NCBI RefSeq assembly: GCF_003052585.1
Contig: NZ_QASN01000019.1
Span: 186,001 to 250,000 of the forward strand
DNA: 64,000 bases
Origin: Pseudomonas mangrovi
Lineage (GTDB): Bacteria; Pseudomonadota; Gammaproteobacteria; Pseudomonadales; Pseudomonadaceae
Reading direction: 5' to 3'
Positions 30,405 through 40,240 of this stretch are shown here, one piece after another (position 1 is the first letter of the stretch; every line of letters begins with the position of its first letter). Both the position numbers and the translations under genes were made by a program. Below the pieces are notes generated by a model. It worked only from the letters and a program-made list of their open reading frames with translations, ran no database searches and had not been told where the DNA came from.

Positions 30405-30872
30405 CTACTTGTGATAGGGGTGCCCGGACAACAGTGTCCAGGCGCGATAGATCTGCTCACCCAGCAGTATCCGCACCAGCGGATGCGGCAGGGTCAGTGG
30501 CGACAGTGACCAGCGCTGCTCGCTGCGCGCGCAGACTTCCGGCGCCAGCCCTTCCGGGCCGCCGACCATCAGGTTGACGTTGCGCGCATCCAGCCGCCAG
30601 CGCGACAGCTCGGCCGCCAGTTGCTCGGTACTCCAGGGCTTGCCCGTCACCTCCAGGGTGACGATGCGCTCGCCCGGCTGCACCTTGGCCAGCATCGCCT
30701 CGCCCTCCTGACGGATCAGTCGGGTGAGATCGGCGTTCTTGCCACGCGTGCTCAGCGGAATCTCGACCAGCTCCAGCGGCAACTCCGCCGGCAACCGCTT
30801 GGCGTATTCCTGCCAGCCGTCTTCGACCCAGCGCGGCATGCGCGAACCGACCGCGATCAGACGCAGGCGCAT
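30405..30872 (-). CDS. rlmH: 23S rRNA m3-pseudouridine-1915 methyltransferase
   Basis: A 155-aa SPOUT methyltransferase starting [20 protein letters not shown]. The trefoil-knot SAM site is [14 protein letters not shown]. The C-terminus, [20 protein letters not shown] then [13 protein letters not shown], is diagnostic. It lies between rsfS (13 bp) and mrdA (15 bp), as in E. coli. Confidence 0.97.
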   Translation of the reverse strand: MRLRLIAVGSRMPRWVEDGWQEYAKRLPAELPLELVEIPLSTRGKNADLTRLIRQEGEAMLAKVQPGERIVTLEVTGKPWSTEQLAAELSRWRLDARNVNLMVGGPEGLAPEVCARSEQRWSLSPLTLPHPLVRILLGEQIYRAWTLLSGHPYHK

Positions 30873-30885
30873 AGCCAGGCCTTGC

Positions 30886-31260
30886 TCACTCGCCGTCGGG
30901 GGCGTGCTGGGCGCGGCTCTGCTCGGCGCCCTGCCAGAGGCGCTCGAGATCGTAGAACTGCCGGGTGGCCGACTGCATCACGTGCACCACCACGTCGCCG
31001 AGGTCGAGCAGGGCCCACTCGCCGCCATCCAGGCCTTCACTGCCGATCGGCCGCACACCCTTCTCCTTGACCTTCTCCAGCACGTTGTCGGCGAGCGACT
31101 TGACGTGCCGGCTGGAACTGCCGGTGGCGATCAGCATGTAGTCGGTGATGCTGGTCTTGCCGCGCACATCGATGGTGGCGATGTCCTGCGCCTTGACGTC
31201 TTCGAGCGCGAAGATCGCGAGCTCTACCAGTTCTTCACTGGTCATCTTTTGGTTCTGCAT
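30886..31260 (-). CDS. rsfS: Ribosomal silencing factor RsfS
   Basis: A 124-aa protein that binds L14 and blocks subunit joining in starvation. [20 protein letters not shown] and the [21 protein letters not shown]-terminus are the RsfS/Iojap signature. The ATG at 31260 matches homologue length; an ATG at 31245 is an alternative and neither has a clear ribosome site. nadD ends 23 bp upstream. Confidence 0.95.
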   Translation of the reverse strand: MQNQKMTSEELVELAIFALEDVKAQDIATIDVRGKTSITDYMLIATGSSSRHVKSLADNVLEKVKEKGVRPIGSEGLDGGEWALLDLGDVVVHVMQSATRQFYDLERLWQGAEQSRAQHAPDGE

Positions 31261-31282
31261 GGGGAAAGGGTCTGCCTCGTAT

Positions 31283-31927
31283 TCAGGATGTGGCACGGTA
31301 TAGCCCGTGCGCGTTGATATAGGCCAGCACTGCGTCGGGTACCAGGAATCGGACCGAACGGTTGCTCGCCAGCAATTGGCGGATACGCGTGGCGGAGATC
31401 GCCAGGGGCGTCTGCCAGACGAAGGAAATTTCCCCGCAAGGTCCACTCATGGACTGCGGATCGGCGACGCTGCGCGCCGCCTGCAGATCGCGCAGCGCCT
31501 CGGGCGCCTCGCTGTCGGCATCCGGCCGCTGCAATACCAGGATGTGGCAATAATCGAGCAGCTCCTGCCAGCGGTGCCAGCTCGGCAGGCCGCAGTAGGC
31601 GTCCCAACCGAGCAGGAGGAACAGCTGCACCTCGCTGCCGAGCTCGGCACGCAGCGACTCGAGGGTCTCGATGCTGTAGGACGGTCGCTCCCGCTGCAGC
31701 TCGCGGTCGTCGACCTGCAGCAGTTCGATCCCTTCCACCGCCAGACGCACCAGAGCCAGACGATCCTCCGCGGAAACCGCCGGCGCGTCGCGGTGCGGCG
31801 GCCGGGCACTGGGGATCAGACGCAGCTCGTCGAAGGCGAACTCCTCCGCCACCTCCAGCGCCGAGCGCAGATGACCGATGTGCACCGGATTGAAGGTGCC
31901 ACCGAGAACCCCGATGCGTCTGCTCAT
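31283..31927 (-). CDS. nadD: Nicotinate-nucleotide adenylyltransferase
   Basis: A 214-aa nucleotidyltransferase making nicotinate adenine dinucleotide for [23 protein letters not shown] holds the T/HxGH motif, and [20 protein letters not shown] the ISxTxxR motif. It begins 4 bp after the proA stop. Confidence 0.96.
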   Translation of the reverse strand: MSRRIGVLGGTFNPVHIGHLRSALEVAEEFAFDELRLIPSARPPHRDAPAVSAEDRLALVRLAVEGIELLQVDDRELQRERPSYSIETLESLRAELGSEVQLFLLLGWDAYCGLPSWHRWQELLDYCHILVLQRPDADSEAPEALRDLQAARSVADPQSMSGPCGEISFVWQTPLAISATRIRQLLASNRSVRFLVPDAVLAYINAHGLYRATS

Positions 31928-31931
31928 CGGC

Positions 31932-33197
31932 TCATGTACGTATGTGACCGTCGCCGAAGACCACGTACTTCTCGCTGGTCAGGCCTTCCAGCCCGACCGG
32001 CCCGCGCGCATGCAGCTTGTCGGTGGAGATGCCGATCTCCGCACCGAGGCCGTATTCGAAGCCGTCGGCAAAGCGCGTCGAGGCATTGACCATCACCGAA
32101 CTGGAGTCGACTTCGGTGAGGAAGCGCCGCGCGCGGGTGAAGTTCTCGGTGACGATGGCATCGGTGTGATGCGAGCCATAGTGATTGATGTGCTCGATGG
32201 CCGCATCCAGCGAGTCGACAATGCGGATCGCCAGGATCGGCGCGTTGTACTCGGCGAACCAGTCGTCCTCGACCGCAGCCGTGACGGCACCGCCGAGCAG
32301 CGCGCAGGTGCGCTCGCAGCCACGCAGCTCGACGCCCTTGTCGTGGTAGATCGTCGCCAGCGGCGGCAGCACGCGCTCGGCGATGGCGGCATCGACCAGC
32401 AGCGTCTCCATGGTGTTGCACGGGGCGTAGCGCTGGGTCTTGGCGTTGTCGGCGACGCGGATCGCCTTGTCCAGGTCGGCCGCCTCGTCGATATACACGT
32501 GGCAGACGCCATCCAGATGCTTGATCACCGGCACCCGGGCATCCCGGCTGATGCGCTCGATCAGGCTCTTGCCGCCGCGCGGCACTATCACGTCGACGTA
32601 CTCGGGCATGCTGATCAGGCGGCCAACGGCTTCGCGGTCGGTGGTCTCCACCACCTGCACCGCGGCGGCCGGCAGACCTGCCTCGGCCAGACCCAGCTGG
32701 ATGCAGCGGGCAATCGCCTGGTTGGAATGGATGGCTTCGGAGCCTCCACGCAGGATGGTCGCATTGCCGGACTTCAGGCACAGGCTGGCGGCATCGATGG
32801 TCACGTTCGGCCGCGACTCGTAGATGATGCCGATCACCCCCAGCGGCACGCGCATCTTGCCGACCTGGATGCCCGAGGGCAGGTAGCGCATGTCGCGAAT
32901 CTCGCCGATCGGGTCGGCCAGGCTGGCAACCTGGCGCAGGCCTTCGATCATGTCGTCGATACGCGCCGGGGTCAGCGCCAGGCGGTCGAGCATGGCTTCG
33001 TCGAGACCATTGCCGCGACCGTTTTCCAGATCCTTGCGGTTGGCCTCGGCCAGCTCCTCGCGCGCCGCATCGAGCGCGGCGGCGGCGGCCTGCAGGGCCC
33101 GATTCTTCTGCGCGGTGCTGGCACGGGCGACCACCCGCGAAGCCTCGCGGGCGGCACGGCCCAGGCGATTCATGTAGTCGTGCACGGATTCGGTCAT
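31932..33197 (-). CDS. proA: Gamma-glutamyl phosphate reductase
   Basis: A 421-aa aldehyde-dehydrogenase-fold enzyme of proline synthesis. The catalytic Cys is in [28 protein letters not shown] and [15 protein letters not shown] are family signatures. It is the first gene of the long minus-strand run proA-nadD-rsfS-rlmH-mrdA-rodA-sltB1-rlpA-dacA, and is divergent from mpg. Confidence 0.97.
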   Translation of the reverse strand: MTESVHDYMNRLGRAAREASRVVARASTAQKNRALQAAAAALDAAREELAEANRKDLENGRGNGLDEAMLDRLALTPARIDDMIEGLRQVASLADPIGEIRDMRYLPSGIQVGKMRVPLGVIGIIYESRPNVTIDAASLCLKSGNATILRGGSEAIHSNQAIARCIQLGLAEAGLPAAAVQVVETTDREAVGRLISMPEYVDVIVPRGGKSLIERISRDARVPVIKHLDGVCHVYIDEAADLDKAIRVADNAKTQRYAPCNTMETLLVDAAIAERVLPPLATIYHDKGVELRGCERTCALLGGAVTAAVEDDWFAEYNAPILAIRIVDSLDAAIEHINHYGSHHTDAIVTENFTRARRFLTEVDSSSVMVNASTRFADGFEYGLGAEIGISTDKLHARGPVGLEGLTSEKYVVFGDGHIRT

Positions 33198-33316
33198 TCG
33201 GGCGCTTCCGACGGCGGCAGGGAAAGCGGCTGATTATAGCGATGCGCCGGCCCCACGCCCAGCGGCGCGCGGCAGTAAGCGACGACCTTGCTATGATCGC
33301 CCGTCAGGAGGCCGCA

Positions 33317-34015
33317 ATGATCGAACCCAGCCCACCCTGGCCCGGCGCCAGACCTCTCGACGACCACTTCTTCGACCGCGACGCCCAACAGGTCGCCCGC
33401 GAGCTCCTCGGCAAGGTGATTCGCCATCGCCAGGGCGACTTGTGGCTGAGCGCGCGAATCATCGAGACCGAGGCCTACTACGCCGCAGAAAAGGGCAGCC
33501 ATGCCTCGCTCGGTTATACGTTCAAGCGCCGCGCGCTGTTCCTGCCGGGCGGGCACATCTACATGTACTACGCCCGCGGCGGCGATTCGCTGAACTTCAG
33601 CGCCGAAGGGCCGGGCAACGCCGTGCTGATCAAATCCGGCCACCCCTGGCAGGACGCTGTCTCCGGCCCGCAAAGCCTGGCGCTGATGCAGCGCAACAAC
33701 CCCGACGCCACTGGCGCACCGCGTCCGCTGGCGCGCCTGTGCGCCGGGCAGACGCTGCTGTGTCGGGCACTGGGCCTGAAGGTGCCCAGCTGGGATGCAG
33801 AGCGCTTCAACTGGCAGCGACTCTTCGTCGAGGACTGTGGCATCCGGCCCGAGAGAATCATCCAGACCACCCGCCTGGGCATTCCAGCCGGCCGCGACGA
33901 ACATCTGCCCTATCGTTTCGTCGACGCCGAATACGCGGCCTGCTGTACCCGGAACCCACTTCGCCGCGGTCAGGTCGAAAACCGCGACTATCGAATACTG
34001 GAAGCGTGCGCATGA
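33317..34015 (+). CDS. mpg: 3-methyladenine DNA glycosylase (AAG/MPG family)
   Basis: A 232-aa base-excision repair glycosylase. ARELLGKVIRHRQ, RIIETEAYYA (catalytic Glu and Tyr), FLPGGHIYMYYARG and NFSAEGPGNAVLI follow the human AAG fold. The ATG at 33317 has a perfect AGGAGG 8 bp upstream; an earlier in-frame ATG at 33242 is not conserved. The next gene overlaps by 4 bp. Confidence 0.92.
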   Translation: MIEPSPPWPGARPLDDHFFDRDAQQVARELLGKVIRHRQGDLWLSARIIETEAYYAAEKGSHASLGYTFKRRALFLPGGHIYMYYARGGDSLNFSAEGPGNAVLIKSGHPWQDAVSGPQSLALMQRNNPDATGAPRPLARLCAGQTLLCRALGLKVPSWDAERFNWQRLFVEDCGIRPERIIQTTRLGIPAGRDEHLPYRFVDAEYAACCTRNPLRRGQVENRDYRILEACA

Positions 34016-35328
34016 GTGCATGGCTGGACAGCCTGACCCTCTGGCTCGGCGCCCACCCACAATGGCTGGGGCTGGCCATTTTCCTGATCGCCTGCCTCGA
34101 ATGCCTGGCCATTGCCGGCATCCTGGTCCCCGGAACGGTGCTGCTGTTCGCCGTCACCATGCTTGCCGGCAGCGGTACGCTGGGCCTGGGCGAAACCATG
34201 CTGCTGGCCTATTTCGGCGGACTGACCGGCGATCTGCTGTCCTACCTGCTGGGTCGGCACTTCCACCAGAACATCCGCCGCCTGCCGCTGCTGCGCAAAC
34301 ACCCGGAATGGATCGCCCGCGCCGAGCTGTATTTCCGCGAGTACGGCGGCGTCAGCCTGCTGATCGGGCGCTACATCGGTCCGCTGCGACCGATCCTGCC
34401 GATGGTTGCCGGCATGCTCGACATGCCCTTCCTGCGCTTTCTGCTGATCAGCCTGCTGGCCTCAGCCGGTTGGGCGATCGCCTACGTCATGCCGGGCTGG
34501 GCTGCCGGGGCGGCCCTGCGCCTGCCGCTACCGGAAGGCTTCTGGCCGGAGGCCGCCATCGCCGCCGGCCTGCTCGCAACGCTGATCGGTGCGAGCGTCT
34601 GGGCCAGCTCCCGCGAGTGGCGCCACGCCACCGCCCTGACCTGCGGCCTGGCGCTGGCTATCCTGGTCGCGCTGCTGTTCGGCTGGCAGTGGATGCTCGA
34701 ACTGGATACCGGCCTGCTGACGCTGGTACAGGAAGGGCGCCACAAACGCCTGGACGAGGCCATGGTGTTTCTCACCCGGCTCGGCGACTACCGCACCCAG
34801 CTGGCCGCCGCCGTCCTGCTGGTAACCCTGCTGAGCCTGCTGCGCCAGTGGCGCGCCGCGGTCTTCGCCGTCTGCACCCTGCTCGGCACCGCACTGGCCA
34901 ACGGCACGCTCAAGCAGTTCTTTGCCCGCCTGCGGCCGGAAATTCTGGTCGAACCCCTGAGCAGCTACAGCTTCCCCAGCGGCCACGCCTCGGCCGCCTT
35001 CGCGTTCTGCCTGACCCTTGGCGCACTGGCCGGGCGCGGTCAGCCGGCCCGCTGGCGCATCACCTGGTTTCTGCTCGCGAGCCTGCCTGCCGGCGCCATC
35101 GCCCTCTCCCGCGTGTATCTGGGCGTGCACTGGCCGACCGACGTCATCGGTGGCGCGCTGCTGGCGGTATTCTTCTGCGCTGCCAGCCTGCTGCTGGTGC
35201 AGACCCGCGCGCCCCTGCCGGCCCTGCCTGCGCGCAGCTGGTGGATAGTGGCACCCGGCTGCCTGGCGCTGATCGGCGGCTTTTCGCTCTGGGCGCTGAG
35301 CGAGGCGATGCAGCTGTATCGCTACTGA
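34012..35328 (+). CDS. DedA-PAP2 fusion membrane protein
   Basis: A 438-aa inner-membrane protein joining two domains. Residues about 1-190 are a DedA/SNARE-associated domain (ECLAIAGILVPGTVLL, GDLLSYLLGRHF, RYIGPLRPILPMVAGMLDM). Residues about 200-410 are a PAP2 phosphatase with K-x6-RP (KQFFARLRP), PSGH (SFPSGHASAA) and SRx5HxxxD (SRVYLGVHWPTD), all intact. DedA proteins flip undecaprenyl phosphate and PAP2 enzymes dephosphorylate undecaprenyl pyrophosphate, so the fusion probably couples lipid-carrier dephosphorylation to flipping. It is translationally coupled to mpg (ATGA). Confidence 0.9.
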   Translation: MSAWLDSLTLWLGAHPQWLGLAIFLIACLECLAIAGILVPGTVLLFAVTMLAGSGTLGLGETMLLAYFGGLTGDLLSYLLGRHFHQNIRRLPLLRKHPEWIARAELYFREYGGVSLLIGRYIGPLRPILPMVAGMLDMPFLRFLLISLLASAGWAIAYVMPGWAAGAALRLPLPEGFWPEAAIAAGLLATLIGASVWASSREWRHATALTCGLALAILVALLFGWQWMLELDTGLLTLVQEGRHKRLDEAMVFLTRLGDYRTQLAAAVLLVTLLSLLRQWRAAVFAVCTLLGTALANGTLKQFFARLRPEILVEPLSSYSFPSGHASAAFAFCLTLGALAGRGQPARWRITWFLLASLPAGAIALSRVYLGVHWPTDVIGGALLAVFFCAASLLLVQTRAPLPALPARSWWIVAPGCLALIGGFSLWALSEAMQLYRY

Positions 35329-35335
35329 GACGATC

Positions 35336-35911
35336 TCATTCCTGCAGCAGCGCCACCCACTCGGCAATCTGCCGCAGCCGCCGCGAGGCATCCAGCTCGG
35401 CCAGTAGCTCGAGTTTCTGCGCACGCTCCAGCGGCAAGAGGTAGGCGAGCCGGTCCGCCAGCAACTGTCGACCGCTCACCGGCTCGTCCAGCCCCAGATC
35501 CACCACCAGCGGGTGTTCGATCAGCGCGGCAAGCAGCGCCTGCAGCTCGGCGTGCTCGACCCCGGCTGGCTGGTCCGCCGGCTCCGACAGCCACTCCACC
35601 TCGGCGCTGACGGCCTGGTTATCCGCCACCTGCAAGGTCCGCACGGCAAAGCGCCGGGCACCCTCCACGCGAATTCCGAGCAGGCCGTTCGGCCGCTGCT
35701 GCCAGTCGACCACCCGCGCTTCACAGTTGACGCTTGCGAGCCGATCCGGCGCTGCGCCGACTTCACGCCCTTCGAGGATCGCCACCACGCCAAAGCCCTG
35801 ATCGCGGCGCAGGCAGCCGCTGATCATGTCCAGGTAGCGCGGTTCGAATATCTGCAGATCCAGGCGGCAACCGGGGAACAGCACTGTGTCCAGCGGAAAC
35901 AACGGCAGCAT
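35336..35911 (-). CDS. LON substrate-binding domain protein
   Basis: A 191-aa protein with only the N-terminal (PUA-like) domain of Lon protease: LPLFPLDTVLFPGCRLDLQI, IFEPRYLDMISGCLR and GARRFAVRTLQ. It lacks ATPase and protease domains. The ATG at 35911 has AGGAGG upstream. It lies 11 bp downstream of lrgB, so it is probably the last gene of lrgA-lrgB-LON. Role unknown; a substrate adaptor is inference. Confidence 0.85.
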   Translation of the reverse strand: MLPLFPLDTVLFPGCRLDLQIFEPRYLDMISGCLRRDQGFGVVAILEGREVGAAPDRLASVNCEARVVDWQQRPNGLLGIRVEGARRFAVRTLQVADNQAVSAEVEWLSEPADQPAGVEHAELQALLAALIEHPLVVDLGLDEPVSGRQLLADRLAYLLPLERAQKLELLAELDASRRLRQIAEWVALLQE

Positions 35912-35922
35912 GCACACCTCCT

Positions 35923-36639
35923 TCAGCTGATCAGTGCCGCCGCCAACGGCAGGAACAGGGCGATGCAGGCGCCCGTGAGACTCATCGCCAGCGCGGAAAA
36001 GGCGCCGCACTCCTCGCCCTCACCGAGCGCGCGCGAGGTGCCCACGGCGTGGGCGTTGATGCCCAGCGCCATGCCGACCGCGGCCGGGTGGGTGACGCCC
36101 AGCAGGCGCAGCAGTTCAGGGCCGAAGATGCCGCCGAGCACGCCGGTGACCATCACGAACACCGCTGCCAGTGCGGCGATGCCACCAATCTGTTCCGTCA
36201 CCAGCATGGCGATCGGGGTGGTCGCGGACTTTGCCGCCATGCTGCGCAGCACACCTTCCTCCGCGCCCAGCATCCAACCCAGGCCGACGCCGAAGACCGT
36301 GGCGGCCACTCCACCACAGACCAGCGTCAGCAGCACCGGCCAGAACAGCTGGCGGATTCTGCGCAGATTCAAATAAAGCGGCACCGCCAGCGCCACCGTG
36401 GTCGGACCCAGCAGCAGCGTGAGCAGCTCGCTGCTGGCGCGGTACTCGTCGAAACCGATACCCAGCGCCCACAGGCTCGCGATGACCAGAATGATGGACA
36501 GCAATACCGGCTGCAGTACGACCCAGCGGGTCTTCTCGTACAGCGCCAGGGACAGCTGGTAGGCGCACAGGGTCAGGGCAAAACCGAACAGCGGGTGTCC
36601 GACCAGCGCCTGCCAGGCCGCCTGCCAGTCGAGGCTCAT
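35923..36639 (-). CDS. lrgB: LrgB/CidB family membrane protein
   Basis: A 238-aa protein with about six membrane helices. LGPTTVALAVPLYLNLRRI, KSATTPIAMLVTEQIGG and GTSRALGEGEECGAFSALAM are the LrgB/YohK signature. It is paired with lrgA (4-bp overlap). Such pairs are linked to control of murein hydrolase activity, pyruvate uptake or holin-like behaviour. Confidence 0.92.
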   Translation of the reverse strand: MSLDWQAAWQALVGHPLFGFALTLCAYQLSLALYEKTRWVVLQPVLLSIILVIASLWALGIGFDEYRASSELLTLLLGPTTVALAVPLYLNLRRIRQLFWPVLLTLVCGGVAATVFGVGLGWMLGAEEGVLRSMAAKSATTPIAMLVTEQIGGIAALAAVFVMVTGVLGGIFGPELLRLLGVTHPAAVGMALGINAHAVGTSRALGEGEECGAFSALAMSLTGACIALFLPLAAALIS

Positions 36640-36998
36640 GGCTCACCCCGACGGCGCGCCTGACGCTCGATCAGACGCTGCATCAGCCAGCCGGTCAAGG
36701 CCATCGACAACAGCACCGAGCCGACCAGAGCGCCAGCGATGGCCCAGATTTCCCGGGCAATCAGATCGACATGCAACATCACCGCGGTGGCCGGCGGCAC
36801 CAGCATCAAGGGCAGGTAACGCAGCAGATTGGTCGAAGCCTCGGCCAAGGGTTCGCCCACCCGGCCACGCAGCATCAGGAAGAACAGCAGCAACAGCATG
36901 CCGAGAATCGGACCGGGCAGCTGCGGCAACAGCAGGACACTGAGCAAGGTGCCAAGCAACTGGAAAACCACCAGCCAGGTGAGACCGCGCAACAACAT
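36636..36998 (-). CDS. lrgA: LrgA/CidA holin-like protein
   Basis: A 120-aa protein with four membrane helices. LPGPILGMLLLLFFL and LLRYLPLMLVPPATAVMLH are diagnostic of CidA/LrgA. The ATG at 36998 has GGAGG 6 bp upstream. An in-frame ATG at 37073 would add a basic tail and is rejected. No LysR-type regulator (as with cidR) is adjacent. Confidence 0.92.
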   Translation of the reverse strand: MLLRGLTWLVVFQLLGTLLSVLLLPQLPGPILGMLLLLFFLMLRGRVGEPLAEASTNLLRYLPLMLVPPATAVMLHVDLIAREIWAIAGALVGSVLLSMALTGWLMQRLIERQARRRGEP

Positions 36999-37186
36999 GC
37001 ATACCTCCGAACGACGAGCCCGCTGCGACCCGATCCGCCTTCGACCGCGCCGCGCTGCCGGCATTATAAGCACGCTCCCGGCTATGGCCGGACATTCGCG
37101 CCAGATAGCGCGCTTGACCCTGCCGGATGCACATGCTGATCTACAGGCGCGCTTTACCGCACAAAAACAACAACCCAGGAGGAAAC

Positions 37187-37642
37187 ATGCCCTTCGTCCC
37201 AGCAGCAGAACTGAAAAGCTACGTCGGCAAGGATCTCGGTCGCTCCGAGTGGCTGACCATCGATCAGAACCGCATCAACCAGTTCGCCGAATGCACCGGC
37301 GATCACCAGTTCATCCACGTCGACCCGGAGAAAGCCAAGCTCACACCCTTCGGCACCACCATCGCCCACGGCTACCTGTCGCTATCGCTGATCCCCCTGC
37401 TGACCTCGCCGCTACTGGTGATGCCGGAAGGACTGAAGATGGGCGTCAACTACGGCCTGGACAGCGTCCGCTTCATCCAGCCGGTAAAGGTCGATTCACG
37501 CGTACGCGCCCAGGTGACTCTGCTGGAAGTGACCGAGAAGAACCCGGGACAGTGGCTGCTCAAGAGCAAGGTGACCCTGGAGATCGAAGGCCAGGAGAAG
37601 CCGGCCTACATCGCCGAAGCGTTGGCTCTCTGCTTTGCCTGA
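37187..37642 (+). CDS. phaJ: (R)-specific enoyl-CoA hydratase (MaoC/PhaJ type)
   Basis: A 151-aa single-hotdog hydratase. The catalytic dyad is in CTGDHQFIHVDP (Asp and His), followed by FGTTIAHGYLSLSLIP. It converts enoyl-CoA from beta-oxidation to (R)-3-hydroxyacyl-CoA, a PHA precursor. It resembles Pseudomonas PhaJ4 in length and motifs. AGGAGG sits 8 bp before the ATG. No PHA genes are in the window. Confidence 0.88.
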   Translation: MPFVPAAELKSYVGKDLGRSEWLTIDQNRINQFAECTGDHQFIHVDPEKAKLTPFGTTIAHGYLSLSLIPLLTSPLLVMPEGLKMGVNYGLDSVRFIQPVKVDSRVRAQVTLLEVTEKNPGQWLLKSKVTLEIEGQEKPAYIAEALALCFA

Positions 37643-37663
37643 GCCAGCTGAACGTTGCACAAG

Positions 37664-37684
37664 GGGCGCTGCGGCGCCCTTTTT
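37664..37684 (+). terminator. Intrinsic terminator after phaJ
   Basis: GGGCGC (37664-37669), loop TGCG, GCGCCC (37674-37679), then TTTTTC. It begins 22 bp after the stop codon and separates phaJ from the MORN/C13 gene. Confidence 0.88.
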
Positions 37685-37784
37685 CATGCCGCCACTGCTA
37701 TCAAGTTGTGATGGAGACGTCCTGCCAGCGCCATGAGCTTGCGGCATACTGCCAATACTCCCGCCGGCCAGGATCTGCCTCGCG

Positions 37785-39503
37785 ATGCGCCCGTTAGCCC
37801 CTCTGCTGCTCACCCTGCTGCTCGGTGCCTGCACCGAAGGCGAGCCACTCACCCCTCCCGATGCACGCCTGCCGGACGGCTCGCGCTACCGCGGCGAAGT
37901 CGTCGATGGCCTGCTGCAAGGACCGGGGCGCCTGGATTACGACAGCGGCGCCTGGTTCGAGGGGCAGTTCAAGGACGGTCAACCCGATGGCCACGGCGAG
38001 TGGCGCGGACTCTTCGGCGAGCACTACGTGGGCGAATTTCGCGCCGGTCTGTTCGATGGTCGCGGCGTACTGATCTACGAGGACGGCACCCGCTACGAAG
38101 GCCAGTTCCGCCAGTCGCGGATGCATGGCGAAGGCACCCTGACCCAGGCTGGCAGCGTCTACCGGGGCGAATTCAAGAAGGACCGCTACCATGGCTACGG
38201 CAGCCTGGAAATGCCTGATGGCAGTAGCCACCGCGGTCATTTCATCAAGGGCGTGGCGCAGGGTCAGGGCGTGCGCATCGACGCCGCCGGCAACCAGTTC
38301 GTCGGCAACTTCCGCGACGGAGTGCTTGAGGGCAAGGGTAGCTACCGCAGCGCCGAAGGGGACCACTACGCCGGAGGCTTTCGCGCTGATCGCTTTCATG
38401 GCGAGGGCCGCTACGAGAGCGCCAGTGGCGATGTCTGGCGCGGGCAGTTCCGTGAGGGTGCCGCAAGCGGCGCCGGCGAGTATCACGGCAGTGACGGCGA
38501 AACCTACCAGGGCGAGCTGCGCCGCTGGCGCTACCACGGCGCCGGCCGCCTCACCCGCCCCGATCAGAGCGTCTACGTCGGCCGGTTCAACTACGGCCGG
38601 TTCCACGGTGACGGCCTCCTTACCCTGGCCGATGGCTCGCGTCAGCAAGGTCTCTGGCACAACGACCAGTTGCTGCGCGATCCCGAGGGAGAGCACCAGG
38701 CCGACCCACTGGACCTGGCGCTGCTCGAACAGGGCCAATTGCTGCAGCAGGCCATCGAGGCCGTTCCTCTCTCCACCGACGCCATCGAGCTCTACAGCCT
38801 GAGCCTGGCCGGCGACGGCAGCCAGAGCGTGTTCATGCGCGAAGCCGAGTACGCCGAGCAACTGTTTGCCGAGCGTCTCGCCGCCCGCGGCCACATCAGC
38901 CTGATCAACCACCGCGATCACCTGCATGACAAGCCGATGGCCACCCGCGAGAACCTGCGCCGGGCGCTGCAGGCACTGGCCGAACGCAGCGGCAAGGAAG
39001 ATTTGATCTTCATCTATCTGACCAGCCACGGCAGCGAGGACCACCAGCTGTCGTTGACCCAGCCGCGCCTGAACCTTGCCAGCCTGCCGGCAGAGGAGCT
39101 GGCAAGGATGCTCGAACCGCTGCGCGACCGGCACAAGGTGCTGGTGGTGTCCGCCTGCTTCTCCGGTGGTTTCATCCCGCCGCTCAAGGATCAGCGCACC
39201 CTGGTGATGACCGCCGCCCGCGCCGACCGAACCTCGTTCGGTTGTGCCGAAGACAACGACTTCACCTATTTTGGCCGCGCCCTGCTGGCGGAGGCGCTGC
39301 AGCAGACCGACGACCTGGAACGCGCCTTCGAGATTGCCCGCAGCCGCGTCGAAGAGCAGGAGGAAGAAGAGCAACTGACAGCCTCCGAACCGCAGATCTG
39401 GGCACCGCGCGCGGTGCTGGCGCAATGGAAGAGCTGGCGCGCACAGCAACCAGAGACGACACTCGAAGACAGCGCCCTGTCACTGAATAACAGCGCGAAA
39501 TGA
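37785..39503 (+). CDS. MORN-repeat C13-family peptidase lipoprotein
   Basis: A 572-aa lipoprotein (lipobox LLGAC, Cys16). Residues about 30-300 hold twelve MORN units of about 23 aa (for example [14 protein letters not shown] and [14 protein letters not shown]), some degenerate. The C-terminal domain (about 325-530) is a caspase-clan cysteine peptidase: His415 in [10 protein letters not shown] and Cys458 in VVSACFSGG, the legumain/C13 arrangement. The lipobox is followed by Thr-Glu, without Asp at +2, favouring the outer membrane. Substrate unknown. A NAD(P)-binding oxidoreductase gene follows 31 bp downstream. Confidence 0.88.
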   Translation: MRPLAPLLLTLLLGACTEGEPLTPPDARLPDGSRYRGEVVDGLLQGPGRLDYDSGAWFEGQFKDGQPDGHGEWRGLFGEHYVGEFRAGLFDGRGVLIYEDGTRYEGQFRQSRMHGEGTLTQAGSVYRGEFKKDRYHGYGSLEMPDGSSHRGHFIKGVAQGQGVRIDAAGNQFVGNFRDGVLEGKGSYRSAEGDHYAGGFRADRFHGEGRYESASGDVWRGQFREGAASGAGEYHGSDGETYQGELRRWRYHGAGRLTRPDQSVYVGRFNYGRFHGDGLLTLADGSRQQGLWHNDQLLRDPEGEHQADPLDLALLEQGQLLQQAIEAVPLSTDAIELYSLSLAGDGSQSVFMREAEYAEQLFAERLAARGHISLINHRDHLHDKPMATRENLRRALQALAERSGKEDLIFIYLTSHGSEDHQLSLTQPRLNLASLPAEELARMLEPLRDRHKVLVVSACFSGGFIPPLKDQRTLVMTAARADRTSFGCAEDNDFTYFGRALLAEALQQTDDLERAFEIARSRVEEQEEEEQLTASEPQIWAPRAVLAQWKSWRAQQPETTLEDSALSLNNSAK

Positions 39504-39534
39504 CCTTCGCGCAGAACACGCCTGGAGAGACATC

Positions 39535-40176
39535 ATGTATCTGACGCCCCAGCATATTCTGCTCGCCGGCGCCACCGGACTCACCGGCGAGCATCTGCTC
39601 GATCGCCTGCTCAACGAGCCGACGGTCGCCCGCGTCCTGGCGCCGAGCCGGCGCCCTCTGGCCGGCCATGCGCACCTGGAAAACCCGGTTGGCGAGCTGC
39701 TGCAGCTGCTGCCGCAGCTCGACGGCCCGGTCCACACCGCATTCTGCTGTCTGGGCACTACCCGCGAGCAGGCCGGTTCGAACGAGGCGTTCCGCGCAGT
39801 GGATTGCGATCTGGTGGTGGCATTCGCCGCGCGCGCCCGCGAGCTGGATGCGCGGCACCTGCTGGTGATCAGCGCGATCGGCGCCAATCCGACATCCGGA
39901 ATCTTCTACAACCGCGTCAAGGGCGAGATGGAAGAAGCGCTCAAGGCGCAGGACTGGCCGCAGCTGACCATCGTCCGACCGTCGCTGCTGCTCGGTGAGC
40001 GCAGCGAGCCGCGGCTGGCCGAGCGCCTCGCCGCGCCGCTGGCGCGCTGGCTGCCAGGCAAGTATCGCGGCATCGACGCCTGCGTCCTGGCACGCGCGCT
40101 CTGGCGCCTGGCCCTGGAAGAAGACCAGGGTGTGCGGGTGGTCGAGTCCGACGATCTGCGCCGTCTCGGCCGCTGA
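39535..40176 (+). CDS. NAD(P)-binding oxidoreductase (TIP30-like)
   Basis: A 213-aa extended-SDR-like protein. The Rossmann motif is [18 protein letters not shown], and [25 protein letters not shown] and [13 protein letters not shown] (Y-xxx-K type) match the HTATIP2/TIP30 and YbjT-like group. GGAGAG precedes the ATG. Substrate unknown. It is probably cotranscribed with the MORN/C13 gene. Confidence 0.82.
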   Translation: MYLTPQHILLAGATGLTGEHLLDRLLNEPTVARVLAPSRRPLAGHAHLENPVGELLQLLPQLDGPVHTAFCCLGTTREQAGSNEAFRAVDCDLVVAFAARARELDARHLLVISAIGANPTSGIFYNRVKGEMEEALKAQDWPQLTIVRPSLLLGERSEPRLAERLAAPLARWLPGKYRGIDACVLARALWRLALEEDQGVRVVESDDLRRLGR

Positions 40177-40240
40177 GTCGACGATGCCCTGGGCTGTTGT
40201 CGTTCGCGCACGAGCCGGACGACGGCCACGGCCGCAGCCG

